Assembly: GCA_947396885.1 (NCBI GenBank)
Contig: OX377204.1
Span: forward strand, 55,787,139-55,851,138
Direction of reading: 5' to 3'
Length of the DNA: 64,000 nt
Origin: Heligmosomoides polygyrus polygyrus
Lineage: Eukaryota; Nematoda; Chromadorea; Rhabditida; Heligmosomidae
Shown one piece after another: positions 33,038 through 43,721 of the stretch. Position 1 is the first letter of the stretch, and each line of letters opens with the position of its first letter. Below the pieces are notes generated by a model. That model was not told where the DNA came from, made no database searches, and saw only the letters and a list, made by a program, of their open reading frames with translations. The position numbers were made by a program, and so were the translations under genes.

Positions 33038-34107
33038 TCGGTCGAAATTGGCACCACTCGATAGCGCTTTTCATAAAGGACAGAACGGTACCCTTGATCG
33101 TGTCGAATACTCAAATCTGGGCGAGTAAGAGCGCAAGAAACTCTAACCGCTATCTTCCGCCTCTTTAAACTGGCGGCTGAGGCTAAGGTACATAGTTTAG
33201 GCAGCTGAAGAGTTCTGGGCCTTGAAATACCTTAAGCGCTCTGTTTGCTTACGCATTTGAAGGGCGTTAGCTCTGGAAAAAATGTGTCACACAAGCCTCA
33301 CCTGCATATTCACACCCCTGTAACATTGCCTCTTCCTAAGCTATACCGTTCTGCTTTAGTCTACTACTAGACCGTTTTACTGCCTATAAGACCTACGAGC
33401 ATCCGAAACAATTTGCAAGTGGTCGCCCCCTCAAATGAAGGTTCGATTCTACATGCATTGTTCAACGGCGCACTCCAAGGGCTAGTTGGACAGCCTTAGA
33501 GCAATTCCTTTGTAGGGCGGCTGAAAATTCTTGATAGAACTCCCCAAACGCACACTCCACCAGTTGTCGAACTCTTTCGATTGATAGGTTCGGTCCCACA
33601 TACATTGTGTACGGCGCACTCCAAAGGCTCGTCGAACTGACTGGAGCGAATCCTAAGTAGGACGGCCGAAAATTTCTTATAAAATTCTCCAAGCGGTGCA
33701 AGATAGTCTTAAAGGCTCAACTTTTTCCATTAAGCGAAGATAGAAACACAGTGGACATGCTTCCGCCCATTCGATTGATAGGTTCGATCCTATATACATT
33801 GTGTACGGTGCACTCTCGGAGCAGTCCAAGCATGACAGAGCACTGACAACGCACGCCATGCTTGAGATACTCCGAAAACACTGCACGTAACATGCACGTA
33901 TTGGAAAATAAGGTGCTCCAATCGCAAGAGCCTGCTTCAAGCCTCATTTTTTAGGCCACCCACGGCGCAAACGCGGTGGTCTGGAAATGTTTTATATATG
34001 ATTGTGCAGACCTCGAGGAGACGAATCGAACGGTGCCAACCTTTTCTCAAGCAACTTAAAATTAAAGAAGTTATGAGCATGTGCCGCGCGACGCGGGCGG
34101 TACTGTA

Positions 34108-36016
34108 TTCATGGTTCTCGAAAGAACTATTCGATAGCTCACACAGTTTAGTGTGAATATAAATAAAGAAGCGGATTTAATTTAAGTGTACGCCTTTCAT
34201 AGAAGCGGCACTCTAAAAACACAATGAAGCTGTTTAGATCCACAGTGGAGGGACGCTTATAATGTTAGGACGATGGTGTCTTATCTTAAACATCTCAATA
34301 TTAGACTAAAACTATAGTAACTAAAAGTGTTTACGAGCTGTTATATCGATGTTTAGTTTGGATGTGTAATGGCGTAACATCCGACCCGGTAAGCAGGTGG
34401 TGCGGGTTTGAGTTCCGGCTGGCGCTACAGTTGGATCGCAGGCAAACATCTTTGTATAATAGCTTCCACATACTTACTCCTATCTCGCTTAATTCCTCAC
34501 ATGCAAAACACATGCTATTTATTTTCGATTCTAGGGTTCCCAGAAATCTCCCTTATCGCATAGTTCGAACAGACTAATCAATCCACCCCTCTAATTCTAT
34601 CCACAGGGAATCATCGGCGCCATATTAGTTGGGGGGGGGGGGTGGCCTTATAAAAAGTGTCAAACACGATAAAAACGATGATACATTGTTAGTAAAGAAA
34701 AAACAGGCATAGCGCCGGATCAATCTAATCTATCCGTAGGAGGATAAAGGGGTAAAAGTCAGTGTGAATCAATCACTTCGGGAAACACACCATTTGTTCT
34801 CAATACGACTATGTTACACAATGCGCTATAGCTCTTGAAGTGTGTTATTAACCTTTGAATGCCTTGTGAGGCCCCAAACAGCCGGCGGAACGGCTATTGT
34901 GCTTCCTTCCCAGGTAACCGTTCCTGGAATGCGGCTAAGGTGTTCGTTATTCATAGGCTACCGGATGGAGATAGATCCACCCTCGAAAGTAAAGCGCATT
35001 CACCCTTCATAAGACAACGTTCTTCTCAAATAGGTTCATACAAACACGGCAACCTCGGGGAAATGAACGTTTTGTTTCCATTGGGTGCGAGCAGAATTCA
35101 AAATCGTGTGGGAGCGCCAAAACGACCAGTTATCTTTCCATGCGGATCCAAACGGTTTCCGAGAACTTTCTTTATGTAATGGCTCCAGTGCTTATAAACT
35201 GATGGAAAAGTTAAGAGCAGCACATATTTGGCAACGCAAAAATTTCTGATCAACTACTGAAAACAGAGCAACTCAAATCAGGTTAATTCTTGTTATCCGT
35301 TTCTCAGTTATCCGGTCATTTTAGGCAAAATTATCCGTTACCTTTTTCCCGGGTTTGAAAATTTCATTTCTGCCTATCCCAGTTATCACCCATTGATTTG
35401 AAACTACATATAGCCTGCATCATTTAAGACGTGCAGATACCGAGCTATTATTTCTTCTTATCTCTGAGAAACCTTTAAAAGGGGAAACTCTTTAGAATAG
35501 ACCTCCGTCAGTTCATGAGCTTTAAGAGCTAAATGTTTAAAGCAAGAAACTCCCAGTGTCTTCCTTTCCTTAGCGTTGTGTGGTTAGATGTAACAGTTCT
35601 TCTCACCGTTTAGATTGACTACCTGTAAGAAAGCTTTCTCAGACGAGATTTAGCGCTTTGGTGAGCAAGAGTGGTAGCGCAGTCCAATGAGGCGCAGGTT
35701 GTGCAAATCCTAATCGACGTCCTTGGCTCGGATTTACGGCCGAGGCAACCAAGCTTTCAATCCCTCCAGGAACAGTGCCATACTCATTTATGAAAGAGAA
35801 AACACTAAACAAAAACAAGTTATTGCATAAACCAAATACGTTTCTAAGCTGCCTTCACGACATCCCTTAGAAGTCGCCGACGCCGACGTCGCCACGGACG
35901 CGTCTACGACATCATCCAAGGGTGGCAGAAAATGCCCTCCGAGGGTATTTTGATTATGGGTTGGTTCTTCGTTCTCGGCACTACCACCATCCCCACCGGA
36001 CCTCGAATTACGAAAT
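34108..36016. other. Mostly unassigned; contains a SINE-like scrap and a G-tract
   Basis: At about 34373-34432 the sequence GACCCGGTAAGCAGGTGGTGCGGGTTTGAGTTCCGGCTGGCGCTA has a box B-like GGTTTGAGTTCC and matches a segment at 62.93-62.98 kb ending CTGGCGCTAGAG, so it is a dispersed tRNA-like repeat. A 14-base G-tract occurs at about 34630. A plus-strand frame at 34859-35179 (106 codons) is not recognised. Confidence 0.4.
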
Positions 36017-36062
36017 CGAGAAGGGCAAAAACGCCCGTCTGCGGGCGTTTTTGCCCTTCTCG
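36017..36062. repeat. Perfect hairpin, 21-bp arms, TCTG loop
   Basis: CGAGAAGGGCAAAAACGCCC plus G (36017-36037) is exactly complementary to 36042-36062. Isolated; not at the centre of a larger palindrome that I can see. Confidence 0.95.
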
Positions 36063-36639
36063 TGGACACCAATAGTGCCTTTTCACTCTCAACGGTCATT
36101 TATGTTTAGTCTGACAACCATTGCCTATTGCTGTGCGGAAATCCGTTCAGCTTGCTGGATCACTGAGTGCTTGGGGAGGGAGTGGGAGCCTAATCTTTAC
36201 GTTTCCTTCTTTTTGTCACCTTTATTCGCTTTTCTGTCCTTCTCACCCGTTTTATTCGCGATTTCTAGTCCTTTTCGATTTCTTGCAGAGCAAGCAACAC
36301 GAAACGAAATTGCGAAGAGAACTGAAAACGTGAAGAGAACGGTGAAGAATTGCGAAAAACTGATACGGAGCAGCTTAAATATGTAGGACGGCCTTGAAGC
36401 AGAAAAATACGAAACGGCGGTAGAGAAATACTGCAAACTTCTACCAAGAGCTTTTTCGAAAAATATTTACATTAATTAAGAGTTAAATTTTCCTGTAAGT
36501 TTCGAAAATTCCGCATAAATTTAATTTCAGTGCGATTTAACGAAAAAGACCTTTGTTAAACTCCAATAAAGAAATTTAACGAAATGCCCCGTCCTTCTAT
36601 TAGTACACTGCGCTCCGGTGCTAAAAATGCGCTCCGATG

Positions 36640-36775
36640 TTCTCCTGCCGACAACGTCGCCGACGCCGCCACAGAATCTGTCGATGACGTCGCCGACGGT
36701 ACCGATGACGTCTGTGGCGACGTCGGTGACGGGCTGTCGGTGATGAGTCGCAGCTTCGGCGACGCGACGCCGAAG
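36640..36775. repeat. GTCGCCGAC-rich low-complexity stretch
   Basis: Short degenerate repeats of GTCGCCGAC/GTCGGTGAC, also found sparsely at 35875-35915 (CGCCGACGCCGACGTCGCC). They keep both strands open for about 75 codons, which explains the frames here without invoking a gene. Confidence 0.55.
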
Positions 36776-36788
36776 TACAACATAGTCC

Positions 36789-36886
36789 TTAGTGTGCGCG
36801 CGACGCGATGCCATGTGTAGTGGCCGAACTGATCAATCGCGTCGCTCGATCAATTTGACTACTACACATGCATCGCGTCACACTAA
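36789..36886. repeat. Hairpin, imperfect ~30-bp arms (MITE-like)
   Basis: TTAGTGTGCGCGCGACGCGA-TGCCATGTGTAGT at the left pairs with ACTACACATGCATCGCGTCA-CACTAA at the right, with a loop that itself folds around GATCAATCGCG. The left arm has a 4-bp insertion. Confidence 0.75.
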
Positions 36887-36913
36887 ACAATGACGAGGGG
36901 CGGTCAGGAGCAG

Positions 36914-38490
36914 GGATGTGCGGAATTTCCGTTTCTGTGTTCCGAATTCCGGTTTCCGGCCATTTTGGGCTCTTCCGTTCCGTTCCGTGTTCCGCCTGTT
37001 TCTAGGCCGGAAGGAGGAAACGGAAATGGGCACTGTTCCACACTAGTGTTCTATTGAACACAATCTGCTTATCAATTAAAAATAGTTCTCCTTCAAATAT
37101 TTGTGAGAGAAATACTGTTTGACAACTCTATTACTCTTGAAATTGGTTAGACTATCAAAAATGCACTCAAAAATGACAACGGCTGGCTGCAGGGCAAAAT
37201 TAACCTGCCACAAAGGCTATGTATGCGTTGTATGCTTTAAAAAATGCACTTATCATTTGAATGATCATAGAATTCTTGATCCGTTTGTTACAAATAGCTT
37301 TGTAAGCATAGAGAAAAAAGCTAAAAAATTAGTAAGCATAGAGTGCAATATCATGAAGCAAACAGTTCAGTGAAGGATGTGGCATGCGGTTGTCTACTCC
37401 AAGATTACATCAGTGCTCCTGACCAAAGGTTCAAATTTCAATTTTTAATTTCGTTAGGTGTGATATTCATCCATATGAAGTCATGAGATTCATTTTTTAA
37501 TGAAGCATCACGAATATTTCCATGAGCTGTGGTTTTGATTGATTATGACTTATTGAACTCTGACACAAAAGTATTGCTTCGAGAACCATCTAGGAACTGT
37601 CCATATTTCTGTGGAAGTATGGATTCGACTAATCAGTCATTCAGTTATCATATTAGATCCCAGAATCAATTCTGAGTATTAGTTTTGGTGATTACAATGT
37701 AGGTGCTAATGTTTAATAAGCAGATATCTGTGCAGTCACCAAGTCATCCATGATGCCACTGGTTTCTAAAAGTTTTGAGAGGAATCTCTTTCGTGGTCGG
37801 AAAATCATCAAGGTGGCTACTCCAGTTTTAGACTTCACCCTAGTCAATTTTTTTAATGCGGGTCTGTAAGTAGCCTCAATTGGTTAAGTCGGTCAAGTCT
37901 ACCGTTCAAAAATATCAGCATCAAAAAAGTCAGCGAAAACCCGTGGCAGGAACTAGATATGGAAAGACTTCATGCTGAAATAGTGAGAAATAGTGAGACA
38001 AGATCCTGAATTTGTTTTCGTTTATTGCTCAGCCATACCTAAAAGGTTATCACAACAATATTGTGAATTCATGCTTCTTATGTTATGTTATATTATGATG
38101 AGGATGAGCATTAATCTCTGGAAGATTCTGCTGCTCGCAAAGTTCTAAGCAAGAAAAGGTGCAATAGAAGCCGCTTCTGATGCCGTTTCAGATGCAATTT
38201 TTGCAAGAATGGCGAACATGTCTCATTTTCGTTTCCGCGTTTCGTATTCCGGTTTGCGGCCATTTTTGAGCGTTTCCGTTCCGTCTTTCGTCTTCCGCTT
38301 TCTCCAGAAACATTTCCGCCTTTCCCTGGTCAGGAAGTACAACCGCCCTGCTGGGGGACTGCGGTCTTCCTCTGCTCCCCCTTGCCCACTCACCCAACCC
38401 CCAGGCTTCATCAAGAGTCTAGCGGCTGTTTTACGAAACCTTTGACACGCAGAACAAAAGTTTCCGGTCCGCAGAACAGGGAGGGGGCCC
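36914..38490. other. Interval bounded by two TTCCG-rich direct repeats
   Basis: CAGGGATGTGCGGAATTTCC starts at 36914 and leads into a tract of TTCCG/GTTTCCG (to about 37020). A similar tract in the same orientation lies at 38228-38325 (GTATTCCGGTTTGCGGCCAT, then CGTTTCCGTTCCG). The CAGGGATG start is reminiscent of hAT ends, but no inverted partner or duplication was found. Between the repeats, 37030-38220 is AT-rich and unassigned. Confidence 0.4.
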
Positions 38491-39654
38491 GTTCTTCCCC
38501 CCAGCATGCGGAGGGGCGGCGCTAATTGCGCCCATCGCGGACGACTTCACGCGCTCGGCGGGCTGGGGGAAGAACGGGCCTCCTCCCCAGCCATCAGCTG
38601 TTATCATCGATGGAATCGACAGGAGGCTATTCTGCGCTGTATTCTACCTGTTTCTCCCATTTTCGTCGTCTGCTTTGTAATCACTTGCTACTTCATGGAG
38701 GTTTACTTGTGCTTCTGGCTACAAGAACCCTTCTTGATAAGCAAGATGATACAATGCCTTCAAATGGATACTCAGGTAACAAGTGAGTGGTCACTAAGCT
38801 TCCATGTAAGTTGGTCTACTCGTTTTTTGTTTGGGTTTATAACTTATTTCCCTTTGTTTGTTCTAATTTTATCGAAGTTTTTGTTTTCATGAAGTCACCT
38901 TATTCTTTAGCCGTTATCCTTTTAAATGGAACTATGACATTTTTCTAAGCTGCAGTCCCAGATGCACGTTTAAAGCGGGAGACCCATAGTGTTTTTCCTA
39001 AACATGGAGTCCTACCCTAAAAACAGCAGTCCGAGAAATCCTATATTTGAAATTCATTTAAATGCGAATGTTCTCAACGTTATTATTTCAAATGTTTTTT
39101 AAACAAACTCTTCTGATGTTTCGATACTTCCAAGAAGTAGTCCCCTGCTCTAGACTGGCTCCCAGTGCCACATTGGTCCCTCGTTTAGACGTTGGTCCCC
39201 CGTATTGGAGTAATTGCTTGCTTTCCCTCTGCGTTCGCCGGATGTCTTGACCTGTTGCGCTCCTAGCACTTTTTACGGTCATTCGCACCTACATTGGCTG
39301 ACCTAAAGACATGCTTTAGGCATTCTTTGCCTGAGAAAGAGGCGCGATATGCTTTGGATCCAAGTGCAGAACTTCGATGGAGAAGCCGAAAGTGGCAGGT
39401 GTTTATAAGTAGATCAACTATTTGACCGTTAATAAGGGCTGATAATTGTGCTATAAATACTTTTAAACGACTTTATAACTGACACAAGATGTTCTTATTA
39501 GGGTACCACGTTTTCAAATCGCTACTGTAACAACAATCGTCAAGGAACCGGCACAAATTTATATCACTGCTGGCATCATGTAAGCTTTATGGCAATCAAT
39601 AATGGGGCCACAGAACTACGGAGTGGGAAACATATTGTTTGAGACTATATCTTC
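38491..39654 (+). repeat. Left arm of the 12-kb palindrome
   Basis: The first 90 bp form their own hairpin (GGCCCGTTCTTCCCCCCAGC at 38486 with GCTGGGGGAAGAACGGGCC at 38563). The arm then contains open frames of 60-130 codons (38506-38892, 39062-39250) that recur in the right arm. None has a recognisable domain and I do not call them genes. Confidence 0.85.
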
Positions 39655-39743
39655 AGTACGTCTTCTGAACCCCGACGCAAATTGGATGACGTTTGTGGCA
39701 GGCCTTTTGAATCCCGACACAAATTGCATGACGTCTTCGACAT
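39655..39743 (+). repeat. 42-bp array, left arm, first ~2 monomers
   Basis: ACGTCTTCTGAACCCCGACG monomer followed by CCTTTTGAATCCCGACACAA monomer. It stops at GACAT (39739-39743), the left copy of the LINE target duplication, and resumes at 43154. Confidence 0.9.
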
Positions 39744-42700
39744 TTATTTATTTATTTATTTATGCGTCAAAAGACGCGCTACTACATCAAGGAACAGTAG
39801 GCAAAAACAGGCTCAACAAACTCAAAAAAATGGAAATTCACGCTCAAAAATGAATACAACTAGAAAAATGCTAATATAAAACTGAAGAACATATATTCCG
39901 AGCGCTCGCCTACAACGTATTTTTTTTTGTTGACAAGAGGCGGCCATGCAGTAGGGACATGCTGGAACCGTCACGATTGATAGTTATAGAGAAATAAAAT
40001 TTGCATGTACTTATACAGTAAATTTTAAGGTAGAATTCGATCAAGGAATAAAGAGAAATAGAACCTGCATGTACACTTCACAGTAAAAAAAAAAGTCGTC
40101 TGACAATGAGGAACATCCACAGGCTGACAGCCCACACCAAAAGTTGAGGGATTGTTGGTGCCCTCCCCTGATAAGGCTCCTAGGAGCTAACCAGCGGAAG
40201 AACGAAGCATAGCTATAAATGCTATGCTTGCCTGGCAGCCGGGCTGAGCCTAAGAAGTGTATACAGTCCAAAGCAGGGTAGATAGGTTTAAAAGCAAAAA
40301 ATATACAGTTTAGATTTGAAGAAGAACATAATTTTAGTGAGATTGAAATGAAATGAAATTTATTTCCCCTAACTATCCAGCAATTGCCTAGCTGCTTGGC
40401 GCCTTGAAAAGAAGACGAAAAACCGGAAACGAGCAGAAGTAGAGAACTCGGAATGCTCCACTTTATAATTATACTAGTTAACAAATATCAGAGACACCAA
40501 TAGTAGATAGAATATCTATTTTCTTTAGGGCAGCCTTGAATTGAGAAGATGTTTGGCACTGAGCCAGAGCAGGAGGAAGGCGTTCAAACCACTTCGTACA
40601 TCGAACGACAAAAGAGTTTTGGCAAAATCCTAGTTGATAACGGCCCGAAAAATGATGATCCAAGTTGAAGCATCCGCGTCTCCCATGTGATGGTCGAAAA
40701 CGCCAGTAGCTTGAAGGCCGTAGTCGAAGTTCTCCTTTTAGAAGCTTAAAAGCAAAAAGTAAGTCGGCAAAGATCCTTCGGTAGTAAAGAGTTTTTAGCC
40801 CTAAGTGTTGGAGTCTTTCTCTGTACCCCGGAATGGACAACGTGCCTCCATGGATGTGGTGCATTCGAAATACTCTAAGATACAGAATTTTGGTGAAGAC
40901 TTTTTGAACTTTCTCAATTCCACGGATATCTTTGACACAATGTGGGCTCCACACAGGTGTGCAGTATTCAACCACTGGCAAAACATACGTTTTGTATAAT
41001 TTGAGCCAAATGTTAACGTCCAAAGAATAAATATTCCTAAAGAGCAGATGCACAACACTCAGGCCTTTTTTCGAAATCTCTCGAACATGCATCCGCCAGC
41101 TCAGATTATTAGTGAGAATGACCCCTAAATCCTTTATCTGGTCACAGTGAGCAACAGGAGAACCATCGGGAAACATGATCTTAAGTGGGCGAGAATTCAA
41201 CGAAAAAATACGAGTTTTATTCAGGTTTATAGGTATTTGCCATTCAGAGGACCACTTACACATTCTAGCTACAGCCTCATTTAGCCTCCGAGTCATAACC
41301 TCTTCTTCACCGTCTTCATAGACTGCATACGCCTTAATATCATCCGCAAACATCGCGACAGATACACTTGGGTCTGGTTTTATGAAATTTGGTATGTCAC
41401 AAGTATAAATAAGAAATAGGATAGGGGATAAAGTCCCTCCCTGAGGCACTCCAGAAAGACACATTCTTGGTGTAGAGATGTGATTTCCTATTTTCACTTG
41501 CAGTTTCCATTCACGAAGATAAGCACAGAACCATTCATGCAGTTTACCACGGATACCGATCTTATCTAGTTTGGCTATGAGATGAGAATGACTCACTCGA
41601 TCAAAAGCTTTACTAAGATCGAAATATACAACCGCCACATGTTTGCCTGTGTTGATGGCTTTTGTCCAGGAGTGGATACTATCCATCAAAAGAGTACAGG
41701 TAGAAGCTCCCGGGAGGAAGCCATGTTGGCTGTGTGGGATGCAATTTACCTTCTCAAGCCACTCTAGCAGATGCTTTTTTAAGATTTTCTCCAAAATCTT
41801 CAGTGGAGTAGGGAGGATGCTGATGGGTCGGAATTCGGAAATGTAGGAGGCTCCATTCATTTTGGGAATAGGAGTGATAAAAGCAGTTTTCCAAACCGCG
41901 GGCACCTGGGCCATCATCAAAGATATGTTGAAAATGTGTGTGAGCGGCTCAGTGAGATACTTTGCAAACATCTTAAAGAATATTTGGGGAATCCCGTCTG
42001 CCGTTACAGATTGGGATGCTCTTAAACCGCGTAGCAGTCTATAAACTTCATGGAAAGAAATCTGAGGACAGTCAAGCGAATCAGTAGAATGAAAGGAGAA
42101 ATTTGGCTGTGATTCAATGGAGGGAGTGAAAATGCTACTGAAGTAGTCTGCAAACGCCTCAGATTTCTGAAGATCTGTTACGTAACGATTCCCTAGACCA
42201 TCAGATAAAATCGGTTTAATGCATGATTGGTTTTTGATTTTACCTACGAAAGAAAAGAGACCACCGCTGTACCGCGTGGATGCAAGGCGCTTAACTTTAT
42301 TTGCCGTATAGCGCTTAATGTGTCTATCAAGTTTTTTGCTTATATCTATATATTTGGTATCGTTAATAGACATGGTCTCACAAAAAATTCTACATCGTTG
42401 TTCTGCGAGATTTGTTATGTGCGAGGGGTAGCCGGCGAAAGAATTTGCTCGTTTGACAGGCACTAGTCGATCTATTATGTCGTGTATTGTGATACTGAAT
42501 CGATTATAGAGATCGTCAATATCGGAATAGCCAGAAAAGATAGTCAACCAGTCTAGTTTTCTTAGCCTAGATTCGATTAAATTCCTATCCATGGATTTGA
42601 AATCACGAAAAGGATACTCTGATCGATGACTAGGAGGAAAATGAAGCGTAAACAGAACTGTGTTGTGGTCCGATGAAGCAAGTGGTGGAAGGAGATGAAC

Positions 42701-43153
42701 ATCTATCATCGTGTCAGAAGCAGTCAAAATGACATCATCGAGAATACGTTCAAGACGAGTGGGGAAGTTGACGAATTGTTTCAGCGAAAGTGACTCGAAA
42801 GCTGCTAAGAATAGTCGGCCCGTAGAAGATGTGGATGTAAGCGTAGACCAATCAATGGGTAAGTTTAGATCTCCAAGGATGGTAAATGTCGAGGGATCAG
42901 ACGAGCTCAAGTCCCTGATGATCGATAACAGGACATCATCGTGACTGGATGTGGATCGAGGATGCCTGTATACCAAAAGAAAACGATGTTTAATACCTGA
43001 CGGATGTTGGGCTTCAAAATAAATGATGTCAGACAACATTCCTACTCTAGTGCAGCTAAATTCCTCAAAAGGTACCAGATTTCTAATAAAGACACAGACA
43101 CCACCTCCTAATTTGCAATTTCTATCCCTTCTTATGATCGAATATGGGAAGTT
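39744..43153 (-). mobile_element. CR1/Jockey-type LINE inserted in the 42-bp array, 5-bp duplication GACAT
   Basis: A 3.41-kb LINE on the minus strand. Its 3' end carries TAAATAAATAAATAAAT (complement of 39744-39762), and its 5' end, truncated inside the endonuclease, abuts GACAT at 43154-43158. The same GACAT precedes the tail at 39739-39743, and deleting the element restores the array in perfect 42-bp register. The 3'UTR (39763-40477) includes an AATGAAATGAAATTTATTTC tract at about 40345-40365. The coding region is uninterrupted, marking this as one of the youngest insertions in the window. Confidence 0.88.
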
Positions 43154-43387
43154 GACATGTCTTCTGAACCCCAACGCAAATTGGATGACGTCGTCGGCAT
43201 GTCTTCTGAACCCCAACGCAAATTGGATGACGTCTTCAGTACGTCTTCTGAACCCCAACGCCAATTGGATGACCTTTGTGACAGGCCTTCTGAATCCCGA
43301 CACAAATTGCATGACGCCTTCGACATGTCTTCTGAACCCCAACGCAAATTGGATGACGTTTGTGACCAATCTTCTCAATCCGGACAC
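40478..43387 (-). CDS. LINE endonuclease/reverse transcriptase, 5'-truncated, frame fused to the 42-bp array
   Basis: A single 969-codon frame. About 80 N-terminal residues are translated from the 42-bp array (repeats of the type ALGFRRHADDVIQF), so they are not part of the original protein. From about residue 82 the LINE begins within an exonuclease-endonuclease-phosphatase domain: LGGGVCVFIRN, ILGDLNLPIDW and SDHNTVLF. The reverse transcriptase follows with EFRPISILP, GFLPGAST, VVYFDLSKAFDRVSH (motif A Asp), GVPQGGTLSPILF and AMFADDIKAYA (FADD box intact). A C-terminal domain ends at residue 969. The function in an intact element is target-primed reverse transcription. This copy lacks the N-terminal endonuclease residues and ORF1, so autonomous activity is unlikely although the RT looks undamaged. 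The starting ATG is arbitrary. Confidence 0.85.
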   Translation of the reverse strand: MSGLRRLVTNVIQFALGFRRHVEGVMQFVSGFRRPVTKVIQLALGFRRRTEDVIQFALGFRRHADDVIQFALGFRRHVNFPYSIIRRDRNCKLGGGVCVFIRNLVPFEEFSCTRVGMLSDIIYFEAQHPSGIKHRFLLVYRHPRSTSSHDDVLLSIIRDLSSSDPSTFTILGDLNLPIDWSTLTSTSSTGRLFLAAFESLSLKQFVNFPTRLERILDDVILTASDTMIDVHLLPPLASSDHNTVLFTLHFPPSHRSEYPFRDFKSMDRNLIESRLRKLDWLTIFSGYSDIDDLYNRFSITIHDIIDRLVPVKRANSFAGYPSHITNLAEQRCRIFCETMSINDTKYIDISKKLDRHIKRYTANKVKRLASTRYSGGLFSFVGKIKNQSCIKPILSDGLGNRYVTDLQKSEAFADYFSSIFTPSIESQPNFSFHSTDSLDCPQISFHEVYRLLRGLRASQSVTADGIPQIFFKMFAKYLTEPLTHIFNISLMMAQVPAVWKTAFITPIPKMNGASYISEFRPISILPTPLKILEKILKKHLLEWLEKVNCIPHSQHGFLPGASTCTLLMDSIHSWTKAINTGKHVAVVYFDLSKAFDRVSHSHLIAKLDKIGIRGKLHEWFCAYLREWKLQVKIGNHISTPRMCLSGVPQGGTLSPILFLIYTCDIPNFIKPDPSVSVAMFADDIKAYAVYEDGEEEVMTRRLNEAVARMCKWSSEWQIPINLNKTRIFSLNSRPLKIMFPDGSPVAHCDQIKDLGVILTNNLSWRMHVREISKKGLSVVHLLFRNIYSLDVNIWLKLYKTYVLPVVEYCTPVWSPHCVKDIRGIEKVQKVFTKILYLRVFRMHHIHGGTLSIPGYRERLQHLGLKTLYYRRIFADLLFAFKLLKGELRLRPSSYWRFRPSHGRRGCFNLDHHFSGRYQLGFCQNSFVVRCTKWFERLPPALAQCQTSSQFKAALKKIDILSTIGVSDIC

Positions 43388-43721
43388 AAATTACATGACG
43401 CCTTCGTCATGTCTTCTGAATCCCGACACAAATTGCATGACGTCGTCGGCATGTCTTCTGAACCCCAACGCAAATTGGATGACGTTTGTGACCAATCTTC
43501 TGAATCCGGACACAAATTACATGACGCCTTTGGCACGTCTTCTGAACCCCGACGCAAATTGGATGACGTTTGTGGCAGGCCTTCTGAATCCCGACACAAA
43601 TTGCATGACGTCTTCGACATGTCTTCTGAACCCCAACGCAAATTGGATGAAGTCTTCAGTACGTCTTCTGAACCCCGACGCAAATTGGATGACGTTTGTG
43701 GCAGGCCTTTTGAATCCCGAC
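43154..43721 (+). repeat. 42-bp tandem array, 13.5 monomers (left arm)
   Basis: Two monomer types alternate: type A (TCTTCTGAACCCCAACGCAA-ATTGGATGACG) and type B (CCTTCTGAATCCCGACACAA-ATTGCATGACG). Every monomer is exactly 42 bp with no indel, so four of the six frames stay open, including a 14-residue repeat SSEPQRKLDDV on the plus strand. I see no reason to call it a protein. It is cut at ATCCCGAC by the hAT-like insertion and continues at 47939. Confidence 0.93.

Larger units (their letters stand above)
31268..34105. mobile_element. 2.8-kb foldback with CARTACCGCCCG ends and TA flanks
   Basis: The ends CAATACCGCCCGTGTCGCGC and CAGTACCGCCCGCGTCGCGC are inverted and sit next to TA (31266-31267, 34106-34107), suggesting a TA-targeting (Tc1/mariner-type) element. 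The inverted arms extend to about 32150 and back from about 33290. They include degenerate ~190-bp tandem units (GTGCGCCGTGCACAATGTA...GGATCGAACCTATCAATCGA), and the left arm has a 42-bp hairpin (CGGTTTGCAACGGA/TCCGCCGCAAACCG) missing on the right. The centre holds two perfect hairpins. No transposase is visible. A second member lies at 52.9-54.7 kb and an end fragment at 62.34 kb. Confidence 0.72.

Noticed and set aside
36584..36820. Repetitive acidic protein (VADAATESVDDVADG)
   Set aside because: Explained by GTCGCCGAC simple-sequence repeats open on both strands.
38506..38892. 128-codon frame with hydrophobic segments, mirrored at 50380-50943, possible membrane protein gene
   Set aside because: It lies wholly in the palindrome arm, starts in a GC-rich hairpin, has small indels between arms that shift the frame, and shows no recognisable domain.
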